Part shown: one piece after another, positions 1 to 8,599 of the stretch
Layout: every line of letters begins with the position of its first letter
Numbering within the stretch: the first letter of the stretch is position 1
Origin: Streptomyces humicola
GTDB taxonomy: Bacteria > Actinomycetota > Actinomycetes > Streptomycetales > Streptomycetaceae
Direction of reading: 5' to 3'
Length of the DNA: 64,000 nt
NCBI RefSeq assembly: GCF_024436035.1
Contig: NZ_JANFNG010000035.1
Span: 1-64,000, forward strand
The notes under the pieces: generated by a model
Seen by the model: only the letters and a program-made list of their open reading frames with translations
The model's database searches: none
Told to the model about the DNA's origin: nothing
Program-made: the position numbers and the translations under genes

Positions 1-78
1 CACCGTCTCCCGGAGCATCTCGTGCTCCTCGGACAGCCGGTAAAGATCGAAATCCTGGTCCACGGCGGGCACGGGCAC
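1..78 (-). CDS. acyl-CoA dehydrogenase, N-terminal fragment (runs off the left edge)
   Basis: Reading the minus strand from a GTG at 78 (or 72) gives 26 residues beginning MPVPAVDQDFDLYRLSEEHE, which resembles the start of bacterial acyl-CoA dehydrogenases (FAD enzymes of the first beta-oxidation step). Only the N-terminus is present, so the call rests on this short segment and on the divergent TetR gene, a common pairing in actinobacteria. The start is open to the two TetR-type boxes in the intergenic space. Confidence 0.6.
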   Translation of the reverse strand, partial: MPVPAVDQDFDLYRLSEEHEMLRETV

Positions 79-105
79 TCCACTCCACGGTCGCGACGAT
101 GCTGA

Positions 106-143
106 TGACACTCAGTACCCTGAAGTATGCACACTCGGTGCCA
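106..143. promoter_or_regulatory. two TetR-type operator boxes in the divergent promoter
   Basis: TGACACTCAGTACC lies at 106-119 and a related GCACACTCGGTGCC at 129-142. Both resemble the boxes just after the tetR gene (928-964). Their position between a divergent TetR gene and an acyl-CoA dehydrogenase suggests autoregulation and control of the enzyme; this is inference. Confidence 0.55.
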
Positions 144-192
144 CTCGCCGCCAGTCGTGGATGCGGCCCGGACCGGTGTTAGGTTCCGGTTC

Positions 193-930
193 ATGAGTCA
201 GGTGGGCGGCCGAGGCCGGCGGAGCCAGAAGAACGAGAACGACAGCGGGAAGCCGACGATGCGCGACGCGCTGGTCGCGGCGGCCTTCCAGCTGTTCCTT
301 GAGCGGGGGTTCGAGCAGACCACCGTGGACGACATCGTCGCGCTGGCCGGTGTCGGCCGGCGCTCCTTCTTCCGGTACTTCCCGTCGAAGGAGGACGTGG
401 TCTTCCCCGACCACGAGCGCTGCCTCGCCGACATGACCGAGTTCCTCGACTCGGGCAGCGACGACGAGGACCCCATCCTGCGCGTCTGCGACGCCGCACG
501 CCTCGTGCTGCGCATGTACGCCGAGAATCCGACGTTCTCCGTTCAGCGCTACCGGCTCACCAAGCAGGTGCCCGGGCTCCGCCACTACGAGCTCTCCGTC
601 GTCTGGCGCTACGAGCGCACCCTCGCCGCCTACCTGCGCGAACGCTTCGCCGACCGTCCCGACGGGGACCTGCGCGCGGAGGTGGTCTCGGCCGCCGTCG
701 TCGCCGCCCACAACAACGCGCTGCGCTCCTGGCTGCGCTCCGGAGGCCAGGGCGACGCCACCGCGGGCGTCGACGAGGCGCTCGAATACGTCCGCCGCGC
801 CTGGACCTGCGAGGGCGCTCCGTCCGGGGGTCCGCAGGAGGCGGAGGACGTGGTGGTCGTGATCACCAAGCGCAGGACCCCCATGTGGCGGGTCGTGCGC
901 GACATCGAGTCGACCCTCGGTAACGATTGA
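193..930 (+). CDS. TetR/AcrR family transcriptional regulator
   Basis: This 245-residue protein has an N-terminal TetR helix-turn-helix (about residues 24-70: an AAFQLF-LERGFEQTTVDDIV helix pair followed by GVGRRSFFRYFPSKEDV) and a helical ligand-binding C-terminal half. I chose the ATG at 193 because the family starts shortly before the HTH; upstream in-frame ATGs would run through the operator region, and no clear ribosome binding site is seen. It is divergent from the acyl-CoA dehydrogenase and is followed by an OB-fold protein, so it probably senses an acyl-CoA or fatty-acid derivative. The ligand is unknown. Confidence 0.88.
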   Translation: MSQVGGRGRRSQKNENDSGKPTMRDALVAAAFQLFLERGFEQTTVDDIVALAGVGRRSFFRYFPSKEDVVFPDHERCLADMTEFLDSGSDDEDPILRVCDAARLVLRMYAENPTFSVQRYRLTKQVPGLRHYELSVVWRYERTLAAYLRERFADRPDGDLRAEVVSAAVVAAHNNALRSWLRSGGQGDATAGVDEALEYVRRAWTCEGAPSGGPQEAEDVVVVITKRRTPMWRVVRDIESTLGND

Positions 931-964
931 CACTCAGTGCCTTTACTTGCGGGCACGCAGTGCC
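928..964. promoter_or_regulatory. second pair of TetR-type boxes, upstream of the OB-fold gene
   Basis: TGACACTCAGTGCC (928-941, overlapping the tetR stop codon) is followed by GGCACGCAGTGCC (952-964), which has perfect 5-bp arms around GCA. The first matches the box at 106-119 in 13 of 14 positions. The repeat of the motif at the next promoter suggests one regulator controls both flanking genes. Confidence 0.55.
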
Positions 965-1002
965 ATAACCTCCTGAGCGGATGCCCACAGGAGGGAGATG
1001 CC

Positions 1003-1503
1003 ATGCTCCACGCAGGAACCGTGGCCACCGCCACCGAGTCCGCCGAGTCCGCCGAGTCCGCCGAGCCCGCCGAGTCCCCCGCGACGACCCGCACGACCCG
1101 CACGACCGAGCCTGCAGGGCCCGCAGGGCCCGCCGACCGGAACGCCTCCGGATGCGGCCAATCCGCAGGCGGCGAACTGTACTTCCAGCGCTGCCGCTGG
1201 TGTCACACCCCCGTCTTCCGCCGCTCACTCTGTCCCACCTGCGCCTCCACGGACCTCGACTGGGAGCGCAGCGAGGGCATCGGCGTCGTGATCCGCCGCA
1301 ACGCACCCATGGCCCAGAACCGTTCGGTCGTCTCCATGGCCGAGGGCTTCACCGTGGTCTGCAGGGTCGTCGGCTCGCCCCCGGAGGCGGTCTCGGCCGG
1401 CGTCCAGGTCCGCGTCGCGCGAGCCGTCGACCCCAACCGCCAGGACCTTCCCGTCGTCGAACTCTGGAACCCGCCCTACGAGCCGGGATACGACGCACGG
1501 TAA
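1003..1503 (+). CDS. Zn-ribbon/OB-fold (DUF35-type) acyl-CoA-associated protein
   Basis: The 166-residue product has a low-complexity N-terminus of repeated ESA units (tandem GAGTCCGCC repeats) and then a rubredoxin-like Zn ribbon (CRWCHTPVFRRSLCPTC, two CxxC pairs) followed by an OB-fold with the family's typical G-G-V and V-A-R-strand pattern. Members act as acyl-CoA-binding partners of thiolases or acyl-CoA enzymes, which fits the neighbouring acyl-CoA dehydrogenase. The ATG at 1003 is chosen because GGAGGGAG lies 6 nt upstream. The ESA tail is not part of the usual domain. Confidence 0.8.
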   Translation: MLHAGTVATATESAESAESAEPAESPATTRTTRTTEPAGPAGPADRNASGCGQSAGGELYFQRCRWCHTPVFRRSLCPTCASTDLDWERSEGIGVVIRRNAPMAQNRSVVSMAEGFTVVCRVVGSPPEAVSAGVQVRVARAVDPNRQDLPVVELWNPPYEPGYDAR

Positions 1504-1685
1504 TCGAGGCCCGAATTCCCTGGCTGCCCAGGGGAATTGTGGCGTCGGCGAACCGGCATCCGCGGTCGCCGTGCGACCCCGGCCCGGCGAGCCTACGATT
1601 TTCTCTAGCGGCGATAACCCGGGAGACCGGGTTGATGTGGTGTCCGCAGTCCTGCTCCAGCTTCGGGAAAGCCAGGAGGGCCGGG

Positions 1686-1901
1686 ATGCACGAGATGCGC
1701 GCTACGTCCGCTCACGACGACGGGGATGTCGTTGTCGAATGGCACGTCGTTCCCCGCCACGGCGCAGTTGCGTTGTGCGGACGCGATATGGCCCATGCCT
1801 CACCAACACCGCCCGAAGAGCAACTGGAACCGCCGCACGAGCGATGGTGCCGGCCGTGTCTGGCCGCATTCGCCCAGGTCGTAACGCCCGTCGCCTCGTG
1901 A
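1686..1901 (+). CDS. small hypothetical protein, 71 aa
   Basis: An AGGAGG box sits 6 nt before the ATG, and the product (MHEMRATSAHDDGDVVVEWH...) has paired cysteines in CGR and CRPC segments with nearby histidines, which could form a small metal site. Codon use is as GC-rich as the neighbours. I do not recognise the family. A second in-frame ATG four codons in is also possible. Confidence 0.55.
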   Translation: MHEMRATSAHDDGDVVVEWHVVPRHGAVALCGRDMAHASPTPPEEQLEPPHERWCRPCLAAFAQVVTPVAS

Positions 1902-2006
1902 CGGAGCCAACGGCCCGCACATGACACAACTGCTGCACGCATTCCGCTACTTGTCAATTCCGTCTCGTCTGGCGGGATTCCGGAACAGGCAGGAGAATCG
2001 GTTGCA

Positions 2007-2804
2007 GTGTGGACTGGCAATCGGCCAGTGAACGGCCGGGTCGTTGCAGGCTGGGCCGTCGCACTGACCGCAGCAGGTCTGCTCACCTGTGTGTGGTTCG
2101 CATACACAGGTGGGACGGGACGGCACGTGTCCGCCGCGGCGGGAAAACGGCCGGGCGCGACCAAGGCCGCCATGCCGCACAAGGGCACGCTCCCGGCAAG
2201 GGTGAGCGCAGAGATAACGCACGCCGCGGAAAGCGGCGGCAAGGCCGTCAACATCACCATCGACGACGGCCCGGATCCGGTCTGGACGCCGAAGATACTG
2301 CAGGTCCTTCAGGACAACGGCGCCCATGCGACCTTCTGCATGATCGGCCCGCACGCGACCGCGAACCCCGCCGTCGTCGAAAAGATCGTGGCGGACGGCG
2401 ACCGGCTCTGCGACCACACGGTGTCGCACAACACCCGGATGGACCACAGCCCCGAGGCCTACCAGAAGTCGCAGATACTGGACGCCGCGCGTATGATCCA
2501 GCAGGCCTCCGGCGGCGTCGCCCCCATGTATTACAGGGCTCCGGGCGGCGCGTTCACACCGTACAGCCGCCACGTCGCGGCAATCCACGGAATGCGCCCG
2601 CTGGGCTGGAACATCGACAGCAGGGACTTCTACAGGCCGGGCGTCAGCACCATCGTCAACACCGTCAAGTACGAGCTGGGGAACGGCCCGACGATGTTGT
2701 TCCACGACGGCGGCGGCAATCGCTCTCAGACCTTCGAAGCGCTCCGGCAACTTCTGCCGTGGCTCAAGTCCCAGGGATACACGTTCAGTTTCCCGGTCCG
2801 CTGA
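2007..2804 (+). CDS. secreted polysaccharide deacetylase (NodB domain, CE4)
   Basis: The 265-residue protein starts with a short positive N-terminus and a hydrophobic segment (about residues 12-32), a signal peptide or anchor, then a linker and a NodB domain. The CE4 motifs are visible: TIDDGPD (base and metal Asp), SHNTRMDH (metal His), RAPGG, the GWNID strand and LFHDGGG. It should remove N-acetyl groups from extracellular chitin, peptidoglycan or a related glycan using a divalent metal. GTG start, preceded by GGCAGGAG about 10 nt upstream. It appears monocistronic. Confidence 0.9.
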   Translation: MWTGNRPVNGRVVAGWAVALTAAGLLTCVWFAYTGGTGRHVSAAAGKRPGATKAAMPHKGTLPARVSAEITHAAESGGKAVNITIDDGPDPVWTPKILQVLQDNGAHATFCMIGPHATANPAVVEKIVADGDRLCDHTVSHNTRMDHSPEAYQKSQILDAARMIQQASGGVAPMYYRAPGGAFTPYSRHVAAIHGMRPLGWNIDSRDFYRPGVSTIVNTVKYELGNGPTMLFHDGGGNRSQTFEALRQLLPWLKSQGYTFSFPVR

Positions 2805-2919
2805 AGCGAGCGCCGAGTGACGGCCGGGCGACCGCCGCGACGGCAGTACCCTGCGTAACTTTCCCTTCACGGAACGCGATTCCGGGCGGGGGTCGCCGGC
2901 CCGCCCGTCGGCCCCTTTG

Positions 2920-3300
2920 CCATGCCCCCGCAGCCACAGCAGGCGATCGAGCGCGCGCCGTACGCGGTCGGGCGCCGCAGGGTCGCCGAAGCGCTGAATC
3001 GCCTGGTTGAGGCTCATACAGAAGCCGATGAGCTCGAAGACCACCTGATCCGGATCGGTGTCCGCCAGAAGCTCGCCCACCGCGACCGCATGACGCGCGT
3101 CCGACGCGAGACGCCGCCGCCAGAGCGCGAACAGCCGGGCCATGGCATCGCGTACGGGCCCGCCCCGCGCATCGAACTCCACCGACGCCGTGGTGAACAG
3201 GCAGCCGCCGGGAAATGCACCGCGTTCGCGCTCCAGGTAGGTGATCCAGGCGTCGCAGATCGTACGAAGCCGCGTCAGCCCGGGCTGCGCGGCCGCAGCC
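2920..3300 (-). pseudogene. TetR-family regulator, C-terminal domain relic
   Basis: The minus-strand frame reads LTRLRTICDAWITYLERERG, then AFPGGCLFTTASVEFDAR, then DTDPDQVVFELIGFCMSLNQ, the C-terminal ligand domain of a common Streptomyces TetR subfamily. The DNA-binding half is absent: upstream the frame becomes simple repeats (gagcagtcgccctca twice near 3320) and no HTH or start is found. The frame also continues past the normal end without a stop. This looks like a decayed regulator, not a functional gene. Confidence 0.7.
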
Positions 3301-3388
3301 GGCCAGGTGGTCACCTGCCCTGAGCAGTCGCCCTCAGCAGTCGCCCTCTGCGGTCGACTGCCCTGCGCAGCAGTCCGGTTCGGGCCCG

Positions 3389-3934
3389 TCAGCCGACGGG
3401 CTCCGACGAGGGCTCGGGCGCCTGGGCGTCGGAGGACGAGGCCGCGACCCCGTCCGGCCGGTGGGTGAACACCCATCGCTTCATCCCCCACCAGCGGAAG
3501 CCCGTCGCGAGCAGGGTGCCCAGGATGATCCCGCTGAGGAAGTCGGAGATCTCCTGGGTCGTCCTGCTGACATACGGGGTTCGCAGGTTGAAGACGTACT
3601 CCGCGACCATCTGGGGAATCGCGTTGACGAGGATGGCCAGCGCGCTCACCACGAGGAAGAGCACCAGCTCGCGGTGGTGCGCCCCGCTGGAGCGGAAGGA
3701 CCACTGACGGTTGAGGACGTAGGAGACGACGGTTGCCACGGTCGTCGCGACGATCAGTGCGGTCACCGGTTTCGCGCTGAGCACGGTGAGCTTCAGACCG
3801 TAGTTCACGGCCATGGTGAGCACGAAGCACGTTCCCCCCACCAGCAGGAACTTCACCAGCTTGCGGTGCCGCACCAGGAACGGGCGCAGCGGATGAGGGA
3901 CTCGGCGCAGAGCGATCTGAGTGGGCGACGGCAT
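3389..3934 (-). CDS. GtrA-family membrane protein
   Basis: This 181-residue protein has four predicted membrane helices (around KFLLVGGTCFVLTMAVNYGL, a following VTALIVATTVATVVSYVLN helix, a LVLFLVVSALAILV helix and a LSGIILGTLLATGFRWWG helix) and the GtrA signatures YVLNRQWSF and RWWGMKRWVF. GtrA proteins are thought to flip polyprenyl-phosphate-linked sugars across the membrane in cell-surface polysaccharide synthesis. The ATG at 3934 has GAGG 8 nt upstream; an ATG at 3940 is equally in frame. It is divergent from the S9 peptidase. Confidence 0.85.
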   Translation of the reverse strand: MPSPTQIALRRVPHPLRPFLVRHRKLVKFLLVGGTCFVLTMAVNYGLKLTVLSAKPVTALIVATTVATVVSYVLNRQWSFRSSGAHHRELVLFLVVSALAILVNAIPQMVAEYVFNLRTPYVSRTTQEISDFLSGIILGTLLATGFRWWGMKRWVFTHRPDGVAASSSDAQAPEPSSEPVG

Positions 3935-4067
3935 TGGCATAGCCTCGCATGACGCATCCGCACGCGTACAGGCACGCTGGGCCGCCGAGGTTCCGGCCGC
4001 AGCCGTGATCCGATCTGATGGCCGGTAGGCGTACGGCGGGCACGTCCGGCGCGTTTGAATGGACGGC

Positions 4068-5918
4068 ATGAATGATGTCATGCACGGCATGCCGGAATGG
4101 GAGAAGCGATTCCGCGCGCCGAGGGTGGGGCTTCCGGAGTGGGCGCAGGACGCGCCGCACCGCTCGCTGTACGTGTCGAACGCATCGGGGACCTACGAGC
4201 TGTATGCGTGGGACCGTACGACGGGCACGCACCACCAGGTCACGGACCGGCCGCACGGTACGACCGAGGGGACGCTCAGTCCGGACGGCGAGTGGGTGTG
4301 GTGGTTCTCGGACACCGACGGCGACGAGTTCGGGATATGGATGCGCCAGCCATTCGCCGGGAGGCCGGGTGGGAGCAGCACAGCCGGTGGCGACGCCGAG
4401 CCCGCGGTGCCGGGCCTGGAGCCCTCCTACCCCGCGGGCATCGCGCTGGGACGGGACGGCACCGCCGTCATCGGGCGGTCGACGGAGGCCGAGGGCACCA
4501 CGATCCACGTCGTACGGCCGGGTGCGGAGCCGGTGGAGATCTACCGGCACGAGCAGTCCGCCGACGTCGGCGGACTCTCGGAGGACGGCACACTGATCGT
4601 CATCGAGCACACCGAGCACGGCGACGCCATGCACCCGGCACTGCGCGTCGTCCGGCTCGACGGCTCGACCGTCGCGGAGCTCGACGACACCGCGGGCGGA
4701 ACCGAGGAGTCCGGCCTGGAGTGCCTGGGCTTCGCGCCCGTCGCGGGCGATGCGCGGCTGCTCGTCGGGCACCAGCGGCGCGGACGCTGGGAGCCGATGA
4801 TCTGGGACACCGCGACCGGCGAGGAGCGGGAGCTCGTGATCGACCTGCCGGGCGATGTCAGCGCCGACTGGTATCCGGATGCTTCCGCGCTCCTCGTCGA
4901 CCACACCTTTCAGGCGCGCAGCGAGCTGTGGCGGTACGACATCGTCTCGGGCGCCTTGACGCGGCTGGAGACGCCGACCGGTTCGATCAGCGGCGCCACG
5001 GCACGGCCCAGCGGCGACGTGGAGTTCCTGTGGTCGTCGGCCGCGCAGCCGCCGCAGGTGCGGTCGGCGTCCGGCTCGGTCGTCCTGGAGCCGCCGGGGC
5101 TCCGCGCGCCTGCCTCGATACCCGTCGAGGACGTCTGGGTCGACGGGCCGGGCGGCCGGGTGCATGCCCTCGTCCAGCGTCCGCTACGTTCCGGCTCCGG
5201 GGCCGGATCCGGGCCCTTCCCGACCGTCTTCGACATTCACGGCGGCCCGACCTGGCACGACAGCGACGCCTTCGCCGCCGAACCCGCGGCCTGGCTCGAC
5301 CACGGTTTCGCCGTCGTACGCGTCAACTACCGCGGCTCGACCGGCTACGGCCGCGCGTGGACGGACGCGCTCAAGCACCGCGTCGGGCTGATCGAGCTCG
5401 AGGACATCGCGGCGGTGCGGGAGTGGGCCGTCGCCTCGGGGCTGGCGGACCCGGCGCGGCTGGTGCTCGCCGGCGGGTCATGGGGCGGCTATCTGACGCT
5501 GCTGGGGCTCGGGACGCAGCCGGATGCGTGGGCCGTCGGCCTGGCCGCGGTGCCGGTGGCGGACTACCTGGCCTCGTACGAGGACGAGATGGACGCGCTC
5601 AAGGCGCTCGACCGCACGCTCTTCGGCGGCTCGCCGCAGGAGGTCCCGGAGCGGTTCGCCGCGTCGTCACCCCTCACGTATGTCGAGAAGGTGCAGGCGC
5701 CGGTGTTCATCTCGGCGGGGATGAACGACCCGCGCTGCCCGATCCGGCAGATCGAGAACTACGTCAAGCGGCTCGAAAGCCTCGGCAAGGTGCATGAGGT
5801 ATACCGGTACGACGCCGGACACGGCTCGCTCGTCGTCGAGGAACGGATCAAGGAGCTCCGGCCGATGCTGGCCTTCGCGCAACGGCACGTCGGTATGACG
5901 GCCGCACCGGCTACGTGA
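4068..5918 (+). CDS. S9 family prolyl oligopeptidase-like serine peptidase
   Basis: The product (616 aa) has an N-terminal beta-propeller region with WD-like blades (SLYVSNASGTYELYAWD and similar) and a C-terminal alpha/beta hydrolase domain from about residue 360. The catalytic triad is visible: Ser in GGSWGGY, Asp in GMNDPRCP and His in DAGHGS. Such enzymes remove dipeptides or acyl-amino acids from small peptides in the cytoplasm; no signal peptide is seen. The ATG at 4059 three codons earlier is an alternative start. It overlaps the convergent SURF1 gene by 8 bp. Confidence 0.9.
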   Translation: MNDVMHGMPEWEKRFRAPRVGLPEWAQDAPHRSLYVSNASGTYELYAWDRTTGTHHQVTDRPHGTTEGTLSPDGEWVWWFSDTDGDEFGIWMRQPFAGRPGGSSTAGGDAEPAVPGLEPSYPAGIALGRDGTAVIGRSTEAEGTTIHVVRPGAEPVEIYRHEQSADVGGLSEDGTLIVIEHTEHGDAMHPALRVVRLDGSTVAELDDTAGGTEESGLECLGFAPVAGDARLLVGHQRRGRWEPMIWDTATGEERELVIDLPGDVSADWYPDASALLVDHTFQARSELWRYDIVSGALTRLETPTGSISGATARPSGDVEFLWSSAAQPPQVRSASGSVVLEPPGLRAPASIPVEDVWVDGPGGRVHALVQRPLRSGSGAGSGPFPTVFDIHGGPTWHDSDAFAAEPAAWLDHGFAVVRVNYRGSTGYGRAWTDALKHRVGLIELEDIAAVREWAVASGLADPARLVLAGGSWGGYLTLLGLGTQPDAWAVGLAAVPVADYLASYEDEMDALKALDRTLFGGSPQEVPERFAASSPLTYVEKVQAPVFISAGMNDPRCPIRQIENYVKRLESLGKVHEVYRYDAGHGSLVVEERIKELRPMLAFAQRHVGMTAAPAT

Positions 5919-6765
5919 CGGAGGCGGCGTCCCGCGCCTGTGCCCCGTCACCGGCCTCGTCCGCGTCGTCCCCCTCGCCGGGCGCCGGGATCAGGCCGAG
6001 GGACAGGTCACGCTGGACCTCGGCCTCGCGGCGCACCAACCGGAGCCAGATGAAGACGACGAAGCCCGCGAAGACGAACCACTCGCCGGTGTAGCCCAGG
6101 TTCTGGAACGCCTGCATGTCCAGGCCGGTGTTCGGCGCGGCCTGGGGCGGGACGGGCCTCATCGGCGCGGTGGCCTGGTCAAGCGTGATCCAGCCGTCGT
6201 AGACGGGGTACGGGACGAGGTTCACCAGGGTCGCGGCACTGATCATGCCCAGCTGGCCGGACGGCAGCGTGCCCGAGGTGTCGACGCCGTCGCTGCCCTC
6301 GCTCTCCGGCGCCTGCAGCACACCGGTCACCGAGACCTTGCCGACCGGTGCCGGCGGCACGCTCCCGGCGGTGGCGGTGGAGGCGTTGCCCGGCAGCCAG
6401 CCGCGCACGACGGGCAACGCGCCCCCGCTCGTACGCAGCAGCGTGAGGACGTAGAACCCGTTCTTGTTGTCGAGCACCCGGCCGGGGACGAGGAACTGGT
6501 GCGCGGCGTCGTACGTGCCCGTCGCCGTGATGTTCCGTCCCGACGTCGTCTGGGTGACCTGTGCGCCGACGCTCGCCAGCGCGTCGTGCAGGGGGATCGC
6601 AGGCGCAGTGCCGGGCTTGGGTGCCTTCTCGGCGGCCTGGTGGGCGGCCACACGCGCGTCGAACCGGCTCAGCTGCCAGGTGCCCATGAAGATGCAGAAC
6701 GGAATCGCGAGCACGGCGAGCAGCGTGAGCCCCAGCCAGCGGGGGGTCAGCAGGAACCGGTACAC
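5911..6765 (-). CDS. SURF1 family cytochrome oxidase assembly protein
   Basis: At 284 residues this matches actinobacterial SURF1: an N-terminal membrane helix (LGLTLLAVLAIPFCIFMGTW), an extracytoplasmic beta-rich domain with the VPGRVLDNKNGFYVLTLLRT and VRGWLPG signatures, and a second helix near the C-terminus (WFVFAGFVVFIWLRLV). SURF1 helps insert heme a into cytochrome c oxidase. The GTG at 6765 is chosen because MYRFLLTPRW is the conserved start; no strong ribosome binding site is seen. Confidence 0.92.
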   Translation of the reverse strand: MYRFLLTPRWLGLTLLAVLAIPFCIFMGTWQLSRFDARVAAHQAAEKAPKPGTAPAIPLHDALASVGAQVTQTTSGRNITATGTYDAAHQFLVPGRVLDNKNGFYVLTLLRTSGGALPVVRGWLPGNASTATAGSVPPAPVGKVSVTGVLQAPESEGSDGVDTSGTLPSGQLGMISAATLVNLVPYPVYDGWITLDQATAPMRPVPPQAAPNTGLDMQAFQNLGYTGEWFVFAGFVVFIWLRLVRREAEVQRDLSLGLIPAPGEGDDADEAGDGAQARDAASVT

Positions 6766-6836
6766 GCATCAACGGTACGGGGGGCGGGACTGCCGTCCGG
6801 ACCCGCCCCCCTCGGTGGCGGGACGAGGAGGCGGCC

Positions 6837-7958
6837 TTACGGCGTGGCGGCCACCGGTTCCGAGCTGTAGACCGTGCCGGCGCAGGCGCCGCCGATGCTG
6901 GTGGAGGCGACGGCGGGCCCGCCCTGCTGGGGTATGTCGGAGAGCGAGATTGCGTCACCGCCTGCGGGGGTGGCGGAGGGTGAGCCCGCGTCGGTGGGCG
7001 TGTTCTGCGACGTGCTGCTGGTAGAGGTGGAGCCGCTGCTGCCGGTGGTGCTCCCGCCGGTGGTGCCGGTGCCGCCGGCGGTGGTCGTGGCACCGGAGCC
7101 GGACGAACCGCCCGTGCCGCCGGAAGTCGTGCCGCCGCCTGTGTCGCTGGAGCAGCCGGTGGTGCCGCCGCCCGCGGCCGGGATCCAGGCGAACTCCACC
7201 TTGTAGCCCTTGCCGGGGGCGAGGATGAGCGGCAGTGCCGCCGAGCCGGGCAGCCCGGTGGCCGGGTCGCCCGCAGTGTGGTCCACGACCCGGATCTTGG
7301 AGGCGTCGGTGCCGCCCTCGCCAGCGACGGTGATCTGGTCTCCGCCGGCCACCGTGCAGCTGATGTTCGAGGTGTTGAGCACCGTGAACGAGCCGTAGAC
7401 GCGGCCCTGGGAATCGGGCACTGCGGTCTGTGCGCTGCCGTTGCCGAGCTGGGCGCGGGCGCAGAGCGGGAGTGCCGCGGCGAGCGTGCCGGACGGCGCC
7501 GCACCGGTGCCGGGGGAGGCGTCGGACGCGCTCGCGGACGGCTTGCCGCCGCCGGTCGCCCCGCTTGCGCCGCTGTCGCTGCCGAGGGTCCCGGCCGCGG
7601 CGCCTGAGTCGCCGCCGAGTTCGTTGCCGCCCTGGCCGCCGCGGCCGGTGCCGATGGTCTGACTGGCCGAGGCATTGGTGGTATTGGCGGTGTCCAGGCC
7701 GCCGCCGGTCGCCGTGTGGACCAGCACCGGTACGGCGGTGCCGACGAGCAGGACGCCGGCTGCCGCCCCGACCATCGCCTGGCGGCGCCGTGCCCGGCGC
7801 GCGGGAATGGCCTGGCGCAGCCGGTTCAGCGCCTGTGGCTGGGGCTCGATGTCACGCACTGCGTCGTGCAGCAGACGGCGCAGCGCCGGCTCGTCGAAGT
7901 CGTGGTCGTTCTCGCGGTGTTCGTCAGCCATGCCATCGGGGTCGAAGAAGTGAGTCAT
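6837..7958 (-). CDS. membrane protein with Ser/Gly/Thr-rich exported domain, coupled to the ECF sigma gene
   Basis: The 373-residue protein has a cytoplasmic N-terminus (about 60 aa), one membrane helix (AMVGAAAGVLLVGTAVPVLV) and an extracytoplasmic part with long low-complexity Gly/Ser/Thr linkers around a beta-rich domain of about 130 aa (PLCARAQLGNGSAQ to FAWIPAAGG) bearing a few cysteines. Its ATG overlaps the sigma factor stop (ATGA), so translation is probably coupled. It could act as the membrane partner or anti-sigma of that sigma factor, but it lacks the zinc-binding anti-sigma motif; this role is inferred from position only. Confidence 0.75.
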   Translation of the reverse strand: MTHFFDPDGMADEHRENDHDFDEPALRRLLHDAVRDIEPQPQALNRLRQAIPARRARRRQAMVGAAAGVLLVGTAVPVLVHTATGGGLDTANTTNASASQTIGTGRGGQGGNELGGDSGAAAGTLGSDSGASGATGGGKPSASASDASPGTGAAPSGTLAAALPLCARAQLGNGSAQTAVPDSQGRVYGSFTVLNTSNISCTVAGGDQITVAGEGGTDASKIRVVDHTAGDPATGLPGSAALPLILAPGKGYKVEFAWIPAAGGGTTGCSSDTGGGTTSGGTGGSSGSGATTTAGGTGTTGGSTTGSSGSTSTSSTSQNTPTDAGSPSATPAGGDAISLSDIPQQGGPAVASTSIGGACAGTVYSSEPVAATP

Positions 7959-8599
7959 GCCGGCGCCTCCATGGCGACACGGAGCGCCGCGATGCCGCGC
8001 GAGCCGTATGCCTTGACGGAGCCGATGGATATGCCCAGCGTCTCGGCGACCTGGGACTCGGTCATATCGGCGAAGTAGCGCAGCACGAGGACCTCGCGCT
8101 GGCGCCGCTGCAGGCCGCGCATGGAGCGGATCAACTGGTCGCGTTCCAGCTGCTCGTACGCGCCCTCCTCGGCGCTGGCCATGTCCGGCATCGGCTTGGA
8201 GAGCAGCTTCAGGCCGAGGATGCGGCGGCGCAGCGCGGAGCGCGAGAGGTTGACGACGGTCTGCCGCAGGTACGCCAGCGTCTTCTCGGGCTCGCGGACC
8301 CTGCCGCGCGCCGAGTGGACGCGGATGAACGCCTCCTGGACGACGTCCTCGCACGAGGCAAGGTCGTCCAGGAGCAGCGCGGCAAGGCCGAGGAGGGACC
8401 GGTAATGGGCCCGGTAGGTCTCGGTGAGGTGATCGACCGTCGTGCCCGTGGCCATCGCGTTGTCAGCGCCCCGGGCTTCGGCGGGCAGTTTGGCGACGGG
8501 CCATGGGGCGATCACGGGCAGGCCGCCCGACGGAGCCCGCCGCAGGGATGCCCCCAAGGGAGATCCCAGGGCTGCTTCGATGCCGAGTACTTCTGCCAC
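7955..8599 (-). CDS. ECF RNA polymerase sigma factor (SigE-like family)
   Basis: Region 2 (YRSLLGLAALLLDDLASCED, then VVQEAFIRVHSARG) and region 4 (RSMRGLQRRQREVLVLRYFA, then DMTESQVAETLGISIGSVKA) of an ECF sigma factor are both present. I give the GTG at 8599 (start MAEVLGIEAAL); the conserved core begins at an internal ATG near 8454, which is an alternative start. It is the first gene of a two-gene unit with the downstream membrane protein. The stress it responds to cannot be read from the sequence. Confidence 0.88.
   Translation of the reverse strand: MAEVLGIEAALGSPLGASLRRAPSGGLPVIAPWPVAKLPAEARGADNAMATGTTVDHLTETYRAHYRSLLGLAALLLDDLASCEDVVQEAFIRVHSARGRVREPEKTLAYLRQTVVNLSRSALRRRILGLKLLSKPMPDMASAEEGAYEQLERDQLIRSMRGLQRRQREVLVLRYFADMTESQVAETLGISIGSVKAYGSRGIAALRVAMEAPA

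Noticed and set aside
1947..5165. A 1072-codon open frame on the minus strand
   Set aside because: It is antisense to the deacetylase and S9 peptidase genes; long open antisense frames are normal at this GC. Only its 2920-3300 part has protein-like sequence (TetR relic).
6179..7675. Long Pro/Ala/Arg-rich minus-strand frame
   Set aside because: Out of frame with the SURF1 and membrane-protein genes, low complexity, no start signals.
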